Of a stretch of DNA of 64,000 bases, positions 25,130 to 34,363 are shown in pieces. The stretch is from positions 408,601 to 472,600 of the forward strand of contig NZ_JAIBOA010000002.1 of assembly GCF_019458805.1 (NCBI RefSeq). The letters run 5' to 3'. The notes below the pieces were generated by a model. The model saw nothing but the letters and a program-made list of their open reading frames with translations, was not told the origin of the DNA and did no database searches. Every line of letters starts with the position of its first letter. The stretch's first letter is position 1. The stretch comes from Actinomadura parmotrematis. GTDB taxonomy: Bacteria; Actinomycetota; Actinomycetes; Streptosporangiales; Streptosporangiaceae. A program made the position numbers and the translations under genes.

Positions 25130-25881
25130 GCTCGGCTCCGTTCGACGACGTAGGCGGACCGGTCGTGGAACCCGGCGACGCGGGCGCCCTCGGCGAGCAG
25201 CCCGCCGAGCACCTCGCGCAGCGCGAGCCGCCAGGCGCGGGCGGCGCCGGGGTCGGTGCGGCGCAGCCCCTCGATGTCGGCGGGGAGCTGGACGAGGACG
25301 GTCGCCGCGTCGCGCGGGCCGGCCGCGGGGCGGCCGTCGCGGTCGGCGAGGGCGAGCGGCGCGTCCGGCGGGACGGCGGGCGGCGCGGCGGGTTCGGCGA
25401 TCGGCCAGGCGGCGAGGACCCGGTCGGACTCGTCGCCACCGTTGATCGCGTCCGCCATCGGGCCGTAGAAGGACGGCAGGTACTCCTCGACGCGGGCGCC
25501 GAGCTTGGCCAGGTTGAAGTGGGCGTTCCGGCGGACCAGCGGGTCGAACGTCCAGGTGATGCGGCGCAGGCCGCGGGCGAGCGCCCAGTCCCGCTGGTGC
25601 TCCTTCAGCGCGAGCCCGACGCCGCGCCCGGCGGCGGCGCCGGTGACGTGCGAGTGCAGGGCGGCGCCGGCGGGCGCGGCGAGGAACGCCACCGAGACGC
25701 CGACCATCCGGCCGTCCCGGTAGGCGCCCGCCACGTAGTTCCCGGTGTGGGCGAGGGCGAGCATCATCTCGACCGACACCGGCGCGTGCGCGTCCGGCGC
25801 GCCCCAGATGTCGGCGATGAGCCGGTAGGCGGCCTCGTACTCCCCCAGCGCGCGCAGCTCGCGGATCTCCACGTCCTCCAC
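25126..25881 (-). CDS. GNAT family N-acetyltransferase (COG3375-like)
   Basis: A 251-residue acyl-CoA N-acyltransferase. The acyl-CoA binding loop is HVTGAAAGRGVGLALKEHQRDWAL, followed by RRITWTFDPLVRRNAHFNLAKLGARVEEYLPSFYGPMAD, which is diagnostic of the group often found beside MenC/NSAR-type racemases. In the described Geobacillus pathway such a protein succinylates D-amino acids before racemisation. Start choice is uncertain: GTG at 25881 or at 25872, neither with a clear ribosome binding site. The frame continues upstream into the SDR gene as a shadow. Confidence 0.82.
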   Translation of the reverse strand: MEDVEIRELRALGEYEAAYRLIADIWGAPDAHAPVSVEMMLALAHTGNYVAGAYRDGRMVGVSVAFLAAPAGAALHSHVTGAAAGRGVGLALKEHQRDWALARGLRRITWTFDPLVRRNAHFNLAKLGARVEEYLPSFYGPMADAINGGDESDRVLAAWPIAEPAAPPAVPPDAPLALADRDGRPAAGPRDAATVLVQLPADIEGLRRTDPGAARAWRLALREVLGGLLAEGARVAGFHDRSAYVVERSRA

Positions 25882-25925
25882 GCTCGCAGGATATGCACCC
25901 CGCCCACCGGCCCTGAGCAGCGGGT

Positions 25926-26687
25926 TCAGATGATCGTCGTGCCGCCGTCCACCACGATGGTCTGGCCGACGACGTAGCCGCCGGCGTCCGAGGCGAGCCA
26001 GACGAGCGTCGCGGCGAGCTCCTCGGCGTCGCCGAAGCGCCGCAGCACCGAGGCGTCGGCGATCCGCTCGCGGTGCTCGGGGGCGTAGGCGTCGGTCATC
26101 TCGGTGGCGAAGTACCCGGGCGCGATCGCGTTCACCCGGATGCCCTTGCGGGCGCCCCACTGGGCGGCGAGATCGCGGGTGAGGCCGAGCATGCCCGCCT
26201 TGCTGGCGCTGTAGGCGGCCTGCGGCAGGCCGCCGGTGATCAGGCCGAGGACGCTCGCCACGTTGACGATGCTGCTGCCCGGCTGCATGACGCGCCCGGC
26301 GGCCTGCGCCATCCAGTACGCCCCGTTCAGGTTCAGCTCGATCACCGACCGGAACTGCTCGGGCGTCTCGCGCGACGCCGGCACCGCCGTCCCGACGCCC
26401 GCGTTGTTGACCAGCACGTCGACCCGCCCGAACTCCGCCACCGCCGCGTCGATCACGGCGGCGCACCGCTCCGGGTCGGACACGTCGGCCGGGACGGCGA
26501 GGGCGCGGCGGCCCGCCGCCTCCACCTTCGCGGCGGTCTCCTTCAGGCGCTCGGCGCGGCGGGCGGCGAGGACGACGTCGGCGCCCGCCTCGGCGAGCGC
26601 GACCGCGAAGGCGACGCCGAGCCCGGACGAGGCGCCGGTGACGACGGCGACGCGGCCGTCCAGGCGGAAGCGGTCGAGGATCGGCAT
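25926..26687 (-). CDS. Short-chain dehydrogenase/reductase (SDR)
   Basis: A 253-residue classical SDR. The nucleotide-binding motif is TGASSGLG, the NNAG motif is present, the catalytic serine is in NVASVLG, and YSASK supplies the catalytic Tyr and Lys. The C-terminal VVDGG is also typical. The residues after the first beta strand (AARRAERL) suggest NADP(H) preference. GGAAGGAG precedes the ATG. It lies 23 bp after the acyl-CoA dehydrogenase and before the GNAT-menC pair, so all four genes probably form one operon. The substrate is unknown; together with the acyl-CoA dehydrogenase a role in acyl-CoA oxidation is plausible. Confidence 0.92.
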   Translation of the reverse strand: MPILDRFRLDGRVAVVTGASSGLGVAFAVALAEAGADVVLAARRAERLKETAAKVEAAGRRALAVPADVSDPERCAAVIDAAVAEFGRVDVLVNNAGVGTAVPASRETPEQFRSVIELNLNGAYWMAQAAGRVMQPGSSIVNVASVLGLITGGLPQAAYSASKAGMLGLTRDLAAQWGARKGIRVNAIAPGYFATEMTDAYAPEHRERIADASVLRRFGDAEELAATLVWLASDAGGYVVGQTIVVDGGTTII

Positions 26688-26710
26688 GGGGGCTCCTTCC
26701 GGCCGGGCCG

Positions 26711-28438
<1,728 letters not shown>

Positions 28439-28453
28439 GCGTCCTCCCGGAGA

Positions 28454-28467
28454 TAAGCGATCGCTCA
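28454..28467. promoter_or_regulatory. TetR operator-like palindrome, copy 1
   Basis: TAAGCGATCGCTCA is an imperfect 14-bp palindrome located 16 bp before the acyl-CoA dehydrogenase start. Its centre is 19 bp from that of copy 2, close to two helical turns, so two repressor dimers could bind the same DNA face. Confidence 0.6.
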
Positions 28468-28471
28468 GATC

Positions 28472-28487
28472 CTAAGCGCTCGCTTAG
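28472..28487. promoter_or_regulatory. TetR operator-like palindrome, copy 2
   Basis: CTAAGCGCTCGCTTAG has perfect 7-bp arms around a central CT. It stands 36 bp upstream of the TetR gene and overlaps the divergent promoter region. A related sequence occurs again at 29171-29184. Confidence 0.7.
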
Positions 28488-28522
28488 AATGGGCGGACCA
28501 CCGCACCTCGCCAGGGAGCCCG

Positions 28523-29095
28523 ATGCCGCAGGACTCGACCGCCGCGGCCCGCATCCGCCGGGCCGCCACCGAGGCGTTCGGCGAGCAGGGCTACGGCGGC
28601 ACCTCCACCCGCGACATCACCCGCCGGCTCGGCCTGAGCGCCGCCGCCCTCTACCCGCACTACCCCTCCAAGGAGGAGCTGCTCTACGCCATCAGCCTGG
28701 ACGGCCACCGGGCGGCGCTCGCCGTCCTCCGCGCCGCCGACGACCCGGCTGCGCCGCCCGCCGCGCGCCTGCGCGCCGTCGTCGCCGCGTTCACCGCCTG
28801 GCAGGCCCGGCAGAGCACGCTCGCGCGCGTCGTCCAGTACGAGATCCGCGCCCTGTCGCCCGAGCACTACCGGACCGTCGTCGCGATCCGGCACGAGACC
28901 TCCGCCGTGCTCGCCGCGATCATCGAGGCGGGCCGCGCGGCGGGCGACTTCACCGTCCCCGACCCGGCCGGCGCCCTCCTGGCGATCTCCTCGCTCTGCG
29001 TGGACGTCTGCCGCTGGTTCCCCGCCGGCGCCCACGACGACCCCGACCGCCTCGCCGCCCTCTACGCCGACCTCGCCGCCCGCATGCTCGCCTGA
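28523..29095 (+). CDS. TetR family transcriptional regulator
   Basis: A 190-residue regulator. The N-terminal helix-turn-helix reads ATEAFGEQGYGGTSTRDITRRLGLSAAALYPHYPSKEELLYAI; the C-terminal ligand domain resembles fatty-acid/acyl-CoA responsive members (QSTLARVVQYEIRALSPEHYRTVV). It is divergent from the acyl-CoA dehydrogenase operon and two palindromes lie in the 84-bp gap, so it most likely represses that operon and itself, perhaps in response to an acyl-CoA. Confidence 0.9.
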   Translation: MPQDSTAAARIRRAATEAFGEQGYGGTSTRDITRRLGLSAAALYPHYPSKEELLYAISLDGHRAALAVLRAADDPAAPPAARLRAVVAAFTAWQARQSTLARVVQYEIRALSPEHYRTVVAIRHETSAVLAAIIEAGRAAGDFTVPDPAGALLAISSLCVDVCRWFPAGAHDDPDRLAALYADLAARMLA

Positions 29096-29170
29096 CGGCG
29101 ATACCGCCGGGTTCCGGCACACGTTGCGGGCGGCCGGATCCCCGGCCTGCGGCAGGCGACACTATTTACT

Positions 29171-29184
29171 CAAGCGCTTGCTTG
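29171..29184. promoter_or_regulatory. Third TetR-type operator-like sequence
   Basis: CAAGCGCTTGCTTG agrees with the inner part of the palindrome at 28472-28487 (AAGCGCT-GCTT) and lies 14 bp before the start of the transposase-like gene. It is dyad-symmetric in its outer arms (CAAGC/GCTTG). It suggests that the adjacent TetR protein could also act here. Confidence 0.5.
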
Positions 29185-29197
29185 CTACCTTGATCAG

Positions 29198-30232
29198 ATG
29201 GCCGGTGCGCGGCGGACCGCAGCGGCTCCGGCCGAGCGCCTGCCGGACCGCGTGGCGATGGGCGTGCTGCTGTCGCTGTTCCCGATCCCCCTGCTCGACG
29301 ACGTCATCCGGGAGAGCGGCCGGGCCGACCTGCGCCGCCGGGCGCTGCCCGCCCGGCTCGTCCTCTACTACGTGCTCGCCCTCTGCCTGTTCCCCGACCG
29401 CAACTACGAGCAGGTCATGCGGCTCCTGCTGGACGGGCTGTCCTGGCGCTCGCACTGGCTGCGCTCCTGGGAGGGCACGCCGAGCGCCTCGGCGCTCAGC
29501 CGGGCCCGCGAGCGCCTCGGCGCCGACCCGCTCCGGCTGCTGTTCGAGCGCCTCGCCCCGGCGCCGCCGCGGCGCCCGGGACCGCGCTTCGGCGGCCTGC
29601 ACGTGCTGTCGCTGGACGGCATCGCGCTCGACGTCGCCGGCAGCCGCGGCAACGCCGCGCTCGGCTACCCGGCCCCCGCCGCCCGGTTCCCGCAGGTCCG
29701 GGTGGCCGCGCTCGCCGACGCCGGGACGCACGCGCTGCTGGCCGCGACGCTCGGCGCGGCCGCGGTCGCCGAGGAGGTCCTCGCCGCCCGGCTGCTCCGC
29801 ACGCCCCGCCCCGGCACGCTGCTCGCCATGCCGTTCGCGGCCGCGCCGCCCGCGGCGCTCCGCGCGGCGGCGGGCCGCGGCCACGGGCTGCTGCTCGGCG
29901 CCCCGGCCGGGACGCGGCCGCCGCCCGGGCTCCGCGTGCGGGCCCTCCCGGCGGCGCGCGGCGTCCTGTTCACCACGCTCCTCGACCCGCAGCGGGCGCC
30001 GGCCGAGGCGCTGGCCGCCTGCTACGCCGAGCGCTGGCGGATCGCGCCCGCGCTGTCCTGGCTGCGCGCCGTCCCGGCGGGCGGCGCCGTCGCGCTGCGC
30101 TCGCGCGACCCGGAGACGGTGGTGCAGGAGGTGTGGGCGACGCTCTGCCTCTACCAGGCGATGAACGCCCTGACCTGCCAGGCGGGCGAGCGCCGCTGGT
30201 GCGCCTGCCGGCCCGCGCCCGGGGCGCGCTGA
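29198..30232 (+). CDS. IS4-like transposase, degenerate (catalytic residues lost)
   Basis: A 344-residue protein with the IS4-type N-terminal domain (LPDRVAMGVLLSLFPIPLLDDVIRESG, LPARLVLYYVLALCLFPDRNYEQVMRLLLDGL) and a DDE-type core. The first aspartate is kept (LSLDGIALDV). The position of the second, normally ADRNF-like, reads GTLLAMPFAA. The glutamate segment, normally RWEIE, reads ERWRIAPAL. The protein is also 80-100 residues shorter than usual. It is therefore probably inactive in transposition, yet the frame is intact. A 9-bp sequence CAAGCGCTT occurs just outside both ends (29171-29179, 30238-30246), but no convincing terminal inverted repeats were found. It is either a decaying element or a domesticated gene. 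Confidence 0.7.
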   Translation: MAGARRTAAAPAERLPDRVAMGVLLSLFPIPLLDDVIRESGRADLRRRALPARLVLYYVLALCLFPDRNYEQVMRLLLDGLSWRSHWLRSWEGTPSASALSRARERLGADPLRLLFERLAPAPPRRPGPRFGGLHVLSLDGIALDVAGSRGNAALGYPAPAARFPQVRVAALADAGTHALLAATLGAAAVAEEVLAARLLRTPRPGTLLAMPFAAAPPAALRAAAGRGHGLLLGAPAGTRPPPGLRVRALPAARGVLFTTLLDPQRAPAEALAACYAERWRIAPALSWLRAVPAGGAVALRSRDPETVVQEVWATLCLYQAMNALTCQAGERRWCACRPAPGAR

Positions 30233-30294
30233 TCGCCCAAGCGCTTAGCGCAACACTTCTTCCGGCGCCCGGAAATGCATTCTTTAAACCTGTA

Positions 30295-30323
30295 TTGACC
30301 GGTTTTATGCCCTTTCTTACTCT
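30295..30323 (+). promoter_or_regulatory. Candidate promoter of the secreted protein gene
   Basis: TTGACC (30295-30300) and TACTCT (30318-30323) are separated by 17 bp, within a locally AT-rich stretch rare in this window. They stand 34 bp upstream of the start at 30357. The -10 match is weak. Confidence 0.4.
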
Positions 30324-30356
30324 GGCGGCGTTCCCCGTATTTCGAAGGAGTGACCG

Positions 30357-31013
30357 ATGAAACACCCCCGCGAACTGGCCGCTGTGATGGCCGCCTCGGC
30401 CGCCGCCGTCGCGGTCGCGGCCTCGCCCGCCGCCGCCGCCCCGCCCACCGTGATCCACGTCAACAACGCGGCCGGCGCGGCCTACAGCGGCAGCGTCCGG
30501 CTGACCCTGACCAGCCCCGTGTCGGTCACCACCTCGCTCGGCACGGCGAGCTGCAACCGGGGCAACATCGACGGGACGACGACCTCCAGCGGCGCCCTCA
30601 CCGTCTCGGCCTACAACTTCTACAACGACCCCGGACCGGCCTGCACCAACAGCGCCGGCGGCTCGTCCACCACCACCCCGGTCGGCCTGCCCTGGACGGG
30701 CGGTGACATCAACTGGACGGGCTCGGCGGGGACGCTGCGCATCAACAACATGCAGGTCACCTCGACCAGCAGCACGATCTTCGGCAACATCGTCTGCAAC
30801 TACCGCGGCAGCGGCACCGGCAACAGCATCACCATGGCGGTGACGAACTCGACCGCGTCGACCCAGCTGAAGGCGACGGCCACGAACATCTCGCTGACCA
30901 AGGTCAGCTCGGGCAGCAACATCCTCTGCCCGTCCACGGCCACCTACAGCGCGGGCTTCGACGTCAACGGGCTGGCGTCCGGCGTCTACAACGTCAAGCT
31001 GTTCCTCAGCTGA
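30357..31013 (+). CDS. Secreted protein of unknown function
   Basis: A 218-residue exported protein with a signal peptide (MKHPRELAAVMAASAAAVAVAASPAAA|APP). The mature part is rich in Ser, Thr, Asn and Gly, predicted mostly beta, with four cysteines that could make two disulfides (TASCNRG, GPACTNS, NIVCNYR, NILCPS). No membrane anchor or sorting signal is seen. A GAAGGAG ribosome binding site precedes the ATG. I do not recognise a family; small beta-rich secreted proteins of this kind are frequent in Streptosporangiales. Confidence 0.75.
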   Translation: MKHPRELAAVMAASAAAVAVAASPAAAAPPTVIHVNNAAGAAYSGSVRLTLTSPVSVTTSLGTASCNRGNIDGTTTSSGALTVSAYNFYNDPGPACTNSAGGSSTTTPVGLPWTGGDINWTGSAGTLRINNMQVTSTSSTIFGNIVCNYRGSGTGNSITMAVTNSTASTQLKATATNISLTKVSSGSNILCPSTATYSAGFDVNGLASGVYNVKLFLS

Positions 31014-31073
31014 CGAGGGGCCGGGTCCGCCCGCACGCGGGGAGGGCGGGTCCGGCTCAGCCGCGCGTCCGGC

Positions 31074-31343
31074 TCAGATGAAGGCCAGCACGACCAGGAC
31101 GAAGAGCAGGAAGAACCCGGCGATGGCGCCGCCCAGGATCACCGCGAGGATCCCGCGGACGACCTTGACCCTGGTCTCCTCGCCCTCGCCCTCGGGACCG
31201 GGCCCGGCGGGCCGGCGGCCTTCGGGCGGGCGGCCGCGCCCCGGGGGTCGCCGCCCGTCGGGACGCTGCGGCGCCGGCCGTCCCCCGCGCGGGTCCCGTC
31301 CCATGGGAGGGGGCGCACCGCGTTCGGACATGCGACCGTTCAT
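31074..31343 (-). CDS. Small single-helix membrane protein
   Basis: An 89-residue protein. The first 60 residues are rich in Pro, Gly and Arg and probably disordered. A single membrane helix lies at the C-terminus (GILAVILGGAIAGFFLLFVLVVLAFI), so it is a tail-anchored type. A GGGAG element precedes the ATG at 31343. An internal ATG four codons later is possible. No function is recognised. Confidence 0.6.
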   Translation of the reverse strand: MNGRMSERGAPPPMGRDPRGGRPAPQRPDGRRPPGRGRPPEGRRPAGPGPEGEGEETRVKVVRGILAVILGGAIAGFFLLFVLVVLAFI

Positions 31344-31501
31344 GGACTCCCGCTCCTCGCCTGCTCACCGCTCTGCCCAGCGCGCCGTCCGGCGGGAAGG
31401 ACGCCGCCGGAGGCACCCCCGACCCTACCTTCGGCCGGGGCCGTCCCTGCACGCTAACGCGCAGGGGCCGGTCCGGGGAGGGCCCGCGGGCGGGCCGGCC
31501 G

Positions 31502-32416
31502 TCACATGGGGCGCTTGGCGAGCGCCTCCTCCAGCCGCTGCCGCGCGCGGGCGGCCTGGCGGGCGCGGTAGGCGATGGGCATGTAGCGGAGCCGCTCGGG
31601 CAGGTGCGGCGTGCTGCGGCCGATGAGCTGCCCGACCGTCCGCAGCCGGCGCTCGTCGGCCCGCGTCCACGACACGCCGAGCTTCTCGCGCGCGCCCGCG
31701 GGGAGGGTGCCGACGGTGATGAGCCGCTGGACCCGGCCGCCCGCCATCGCGACCGGCGCGAGGATGCGGCGCCAGGGGTCGGGCACCGTCGGCGGGACCT
31801 TGTCCAGCGCGTCGATGACCTCCAGCGCGACGGTGTGCGGGACGAGGGTGTTCGCCACCATGTCGTCGAAGTACGCCCAGTAGTCCTCGACGCCGGCGGG
31901 GAACATGCGCTCGGGCACCTGGAGGATGCGGCCGAGGTTCAGGAACTCGTCGTAGACCTGCCGCTCCTCGTCGGGAGTCAGCGGGGCGGGCGCGAAGTAG
32001 CGGGCCGCGACGACCGCGGCGTAGAAGCCGGTGAGGTGCACCCACGCCCAGGCGTCCGCGGACAGCGCGTGGTGCCGCTTGCCGTCGGCGTCCACGGCGC
32101 TCAGCGGCTTGTGCATGCGGCGGAGGCGGCGGCCCTCCTCGACCGCCTCCTGCCCGCCGTACACCCAGGTCTGCACGGAGGCGAAGCTGCGCGCGGCGCG
32201 GCCGAGCGGGTCGGTGCGGAAGGTCGACAGCTGGTCGACGACGGTCCCGATGGTCGGGTGCATGGACTGCAGGATGAACGCGCTGTTGCCCGCGACGGCC
32301 CCGCTGTAGAGGCCCATCATGTCCCACAGCAGGGTGCCCGGCCCGAAGGGGACGGGCTCGCGGACGGCGGGCCGCTCGGCCGGCGCGTCCGCCGGGGTGC
32401 CTTCGACGACGGTCAT
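31502..32416 (-). CDS. MpaB-like oxygenase (DUF2236)
   Basis: A 304-residue member of the DUF2236 family, related to latex-clearing protein and the haem-dependent oxygenase MpaB. Family features include LLWDMMGLYSGAVAGNSAFILQSMHPTIGTVVDQ near the N-terminus, the ARSFASVQTWVYGG segment, and WAWVHLTGFYAAVVAA with the conserved WxWVH histidine. The substrate is unknown. It is divergent from a TetR regulator with dyad sequences in between, which suggests regulation by that protein. Confidence 0.85.
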   Translation of the reverse strand: MTVVEGTPADAPAERPAVREPVPFGPGTLLWDMMGLYSGAVAGNSAFILQSMHPTIGTVVDQLSTFRTDPLGRAARSFASVQTWVYGGQEAVEEGRRLRRMHKPLSAVDADGKRHHALSADAWAWVHLTGFYAAVVAARYFAPAPLTPDEERQVYDEFLNLGRILQVPERMFPAGVEDYWAYFDDMVANTLVPHTVALEVIDALDKVPPTVPDPWRRILAPVAMAGGRVQRLITVGTLPAGAREKLGVSWTRADERRLRTVGQLIGRSTPHLPERLRYMPIAYRARQAARARQRLEEALAKRPM

Positions 32417-32463
32417 GGCGGTGCCTCCCTGCGACGGCGGTCAGGGGTTAAGCTAAACGCGAA

Positions 32464-32477
32464 TAAGTAGTCGCTTA
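32464..32477. promoter_or_regulatory. Candidate TetR operator between the MpaB-like and TetR genes
   Basis: TAAGTAGTCGCTTA has TAAG/CTTA ends, and it lies inside a wider perfect 7-bp inverted repeat AACGCGA (32456-32462) / TCGCGTT (32482-32488). Both lie in the 88-bp divergent promoter region. Confidence 0.5.
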
Positions 32478-32504
32478 CAAGTCGCGTTCGCCCGAGGAGG
32501 ACCG

Positions 32505-33164
32505 ATGGACCGGCCACCTGCGCGCTCGCTCCGCCGCGTCCCGCAGCAGGACCGCTCGCGCCGGATGGTCGAGCGCATCCTGGACGCCGCCACTCGCGTT
32601 CTGTCCGAGCACGGCTACGACGGCGCGTCCACCAACCGCATCGCCGCCGCCGCGGGCATCAGCAACGGGTCGCTCTACCAGTACTTCCCGCACAAGGACG
32701 CCATCGTCGCCACCGTCCTCGACCGCTTCGCCGACCACCTGGCCGATCAGCTCGGCGCGCAGATCGAGGCGAGCCTCGGCGCGCCGTGGCAGGAGGCCGG
32801 CCGCGCCCTGCTGGAGGCGCAGATCGGCCTGTTCGAGGAGCACGCCGACCTGCTGCGCATCATCGTCGAGCAGGTCCCGCGCCTCGGCCCGCTGGACAAG
32901 CTGAACGCCCTGCAGCGCCGCCTCACCGACCTCGTCCGCGTCTACCTGCTGCTGAACCGGCGCGCCTTCCGCGACGACCTGGACGTGGACGCGGCGCTGT
33001 GGATCCTCGCCGAGACCGTCGGCACCGTCTCCATCCGCTACGTCCTCGACCGGCCGCCCATCCCCCGCGAGAAGATCATCGATGAGCTGGCGGCGCTCGT
33101 CGTCGGCTACATCCGCGCTCAGGAGCCGCCGGGCAGCACCGGCCGCATGAACGTCCGGTCGTAG
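32505..33164 (+). CDS. TetR family transcriptional regulator
   Basis: A 219-residue regulator with a typical N-terminal HTH (ILDAATRVLSEHGYDGASTNRIAAAAGISNGSLYQYFPHKDAIV) and an all-helical ligand domain (LLEAQIGLFEEHADLLRIIVEQVPRLG). A GAGGAGG ribosome binding site precedes the ATG. It is divergent from the MpaB-like gene and is its probable repressor. Its last 46 bp overlap the convergent NIPSNAP-like gene. Confidence 0.9.
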   Translation: MDRPPARSLRRVPQQDRSRRMVERILDAATRVLSEHGYDGASTNRIAAAAGISNGSLYQYFPHKDAIVATVLDRFADHLADQLGAQIEASLGAPWQEAGRALLEAQIGLFEEHADLLRIIVEQVPRLGPLDKLNALQRRLTDLVRVYLLLNRRAFRDDLDVDAALWILAETVGTVSIRYVLDRPPIPREKIIDELAALVVGYIRAQEPPGSTGRMNVRS

Positions 33165-33442
33165 CGCAGGACGCAGCCGCTCTCGTCGCGGATGCGGTCC
33201 GCCTCCACGAAGTCGGGGTCGGACCCGAACAGCGCCCGGTACTCCTCGTAGGCGGCGAGGCTCGGGAAGCTGAACAGCGCGAGCGCGGCGTCGCTCGCGC
33301 CCTCGGCGGGCAGGAAGTAGCCGTGGTGGGTGCCGCCGTGCCGCTCGACCAGCTCCATCCAGCGGCGCCCGAACCGCTCGAACGCCTCGATCTCGGCCGG
33401 GTCGATCACGTAGTGGACCACGCAGGTAATCATCCGCCGCAT
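33119..33442 (-). CDS. NIPSNAP family protein
   Basis: A 107-residue dimeric alpha-beta barrel protein: MITCVVHYVIDPAEIEAFERFGRRWMELVERHGGTHHGYFLPAEG, then FSFPSLAAYEEYRALFGSDPDF. Members are often small accessory proteins of unknown function in catabolic clusters. The ATG at 33442 follows the stop of the hydrolase gene by one base (TAGCATG), so the two are coupled. The gene overlaps the end of the TetR gene on the other strand by 46 bp. Confidence 0.82.
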   Translation of the reverse strand: MRRMITCVVHYVIDPAEIEAFERFGRRWMELVERHGGTHHGYFLPAEGASDAALALFSFPSLAAYEEYRALFGSDPDFVEADRIRDESGCVLRYDRTFMRPVLPGGS

Positions 33443-33443
33443 G

Positions 33444-34292
33444 CTAGGCGCTCGGCACCGCCCCGGTCTCGGCGAGGAAGCCGCGCAGGACGCCCGCCAG
33501 CTCCTCCGGCCGGTCCTCGGGGATCAGCGTCCCCGCGTCCTCGATCTCGACGAGGCGGCCCTGCGGCAGCAGCTCGGCGAGGCGCCGCCCGTGCTCGCGC
33601 GGCATCATCGCGTCCCGGCCGGCCCACACCACGAGCGCGGGCCGGTCGAAGCCGCGCAGCGCCTCGCTCCATTCCAGCAGCGTGCGGCGCGACGGGGTGC
33701 CCGTCGCGAACGCGCGCAGGTCCCGGCGGATCGCGCGGCTGCGCCGGGCGGGCTCGAACCAGGCGTCCAGGACGTCGTCGGGGACGCGGCTGCGGGCGAC
33801 GGCGCCCCACGTCCGCCGCCCGTGCCGGAAGTAGGACGTCCGCAGGAGCTGCATGAGCAGCCACACCCCGCCGGGCGCGCGCGTCAGCAGGACCGCGGGC
33901 CGCGCCGGCGGCGGCGGGAAGTTGTCGAACGCCTCGCAGGCGACGAACACCAGCCGCCCGATGCGCTCGGTGCGGCCGAGCGCGACGACGAACTGCGCGC
34001 CGCCCCAGTCGTTCATCACCAGCGTCGCGTCCCGCAGGTCCAGGGCGTCGAGGAAGTCGGCGAGGATGGCCGCCTGCCCGATCTGCGACAGGTCGGTCCC
34101 CGGGCGCATCGGCGTCCGGTGGGCGCCGAGCGGCAGCGTCGGCGCGATGCAGCGGACGCCCTCCAGCAGCGGCACGACCTTGCGCCACTGCAGGTGGTTC
34201 ATCGGGAAGCCGTGCGTGAGGACGACGGCGGGGCCCGGCCCGCCGGTGTCGGTGTACTCGACGGGTCCGGCGGGCAGTTCGGCGATCGGCAT
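33444..34292 (-). CDS. Alpha/beta-fold hydrolase
   Basis: A 282-residue hydrolase. HGFPMNHLQWRK forms the oxyanion region. The nucleophile strand reads ATLVMNDWGGAQFVV, so the nucleophile is aspartate as in haloalkane dehalogenases and epoxide hydrolases, not serine. Acid and base are probably in VVWAGRDAMMP and the C-terminal region, although the usual final histidine is not obvious. The ATG at 34292 is chosen because GGAG lies upstream; the first possible ATG (34319) lies inside the operator palindrome. It heads a two-gene unit with NIPSNAP and is divergent from a TetR gene. Confidence 0.85.
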   Translation of the reverse strand: MPIAELPAGPVEYTDTGGPGPAVVLTHGFPMNHLQWRKVVPLLEGVRCIAPTLPLGAHRTPMRPGTDLSQIGQAAILADFLDALDLRDATLVMNDWGGAQFVVALGRTERIGRLVFVACEAFDNFPPPPARPAVLLTRAPGGVWLLMQLLRTSYFRHGRRTWGAVARSRVPDDVLDAWFEPARRSRAIRRDLRAFATGTPSRRTLLEWSEALRGFDRPALVVWAGRDAMMPREHGRRLAELLPQGRLVEIEDAGTLIPEDRPEELAGVLRGFLAETGAVPSA

Positions 34293-34306
34293 CGGCGCTC
34301 CGCTCT

Positions 34307-34324
34307 CTTGAACGATCATTCAAG
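34307..34324. promoter_or_regulatory. TetR operator palindrome
   Basis: CTTGAACGATCATTCAAG is an 18-bp palindrome with 16 of 18 positions symmetric. It lies between the hydrolase start (15 bp away) and the divergent TetR gene (40 bp away), in the position expected for autoregulated repression of both. Confidence 0.75.
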
Positions 34325-34363
34325 AACTACCATCCGGAGAGGGCGCGAGGGAAGGGGATCCGC

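Noticed and set aside
22341..25439. 1032-codon minus-strand frame across the kinase and menC-like genes
   Set aside because: A chance open frame in GC-rich DNA without any recognisable domain; both underlying genes are well supported in other frames.
29171..30246. CAAGCGCTT direct repeats as proof of a recent transposition
   Set aside because: The 9-mer is itself palindromic and resembles the neighbouring TetR operator, and no terminal inverted repeats were found inside it, so target-site duplication is not demonstrated.
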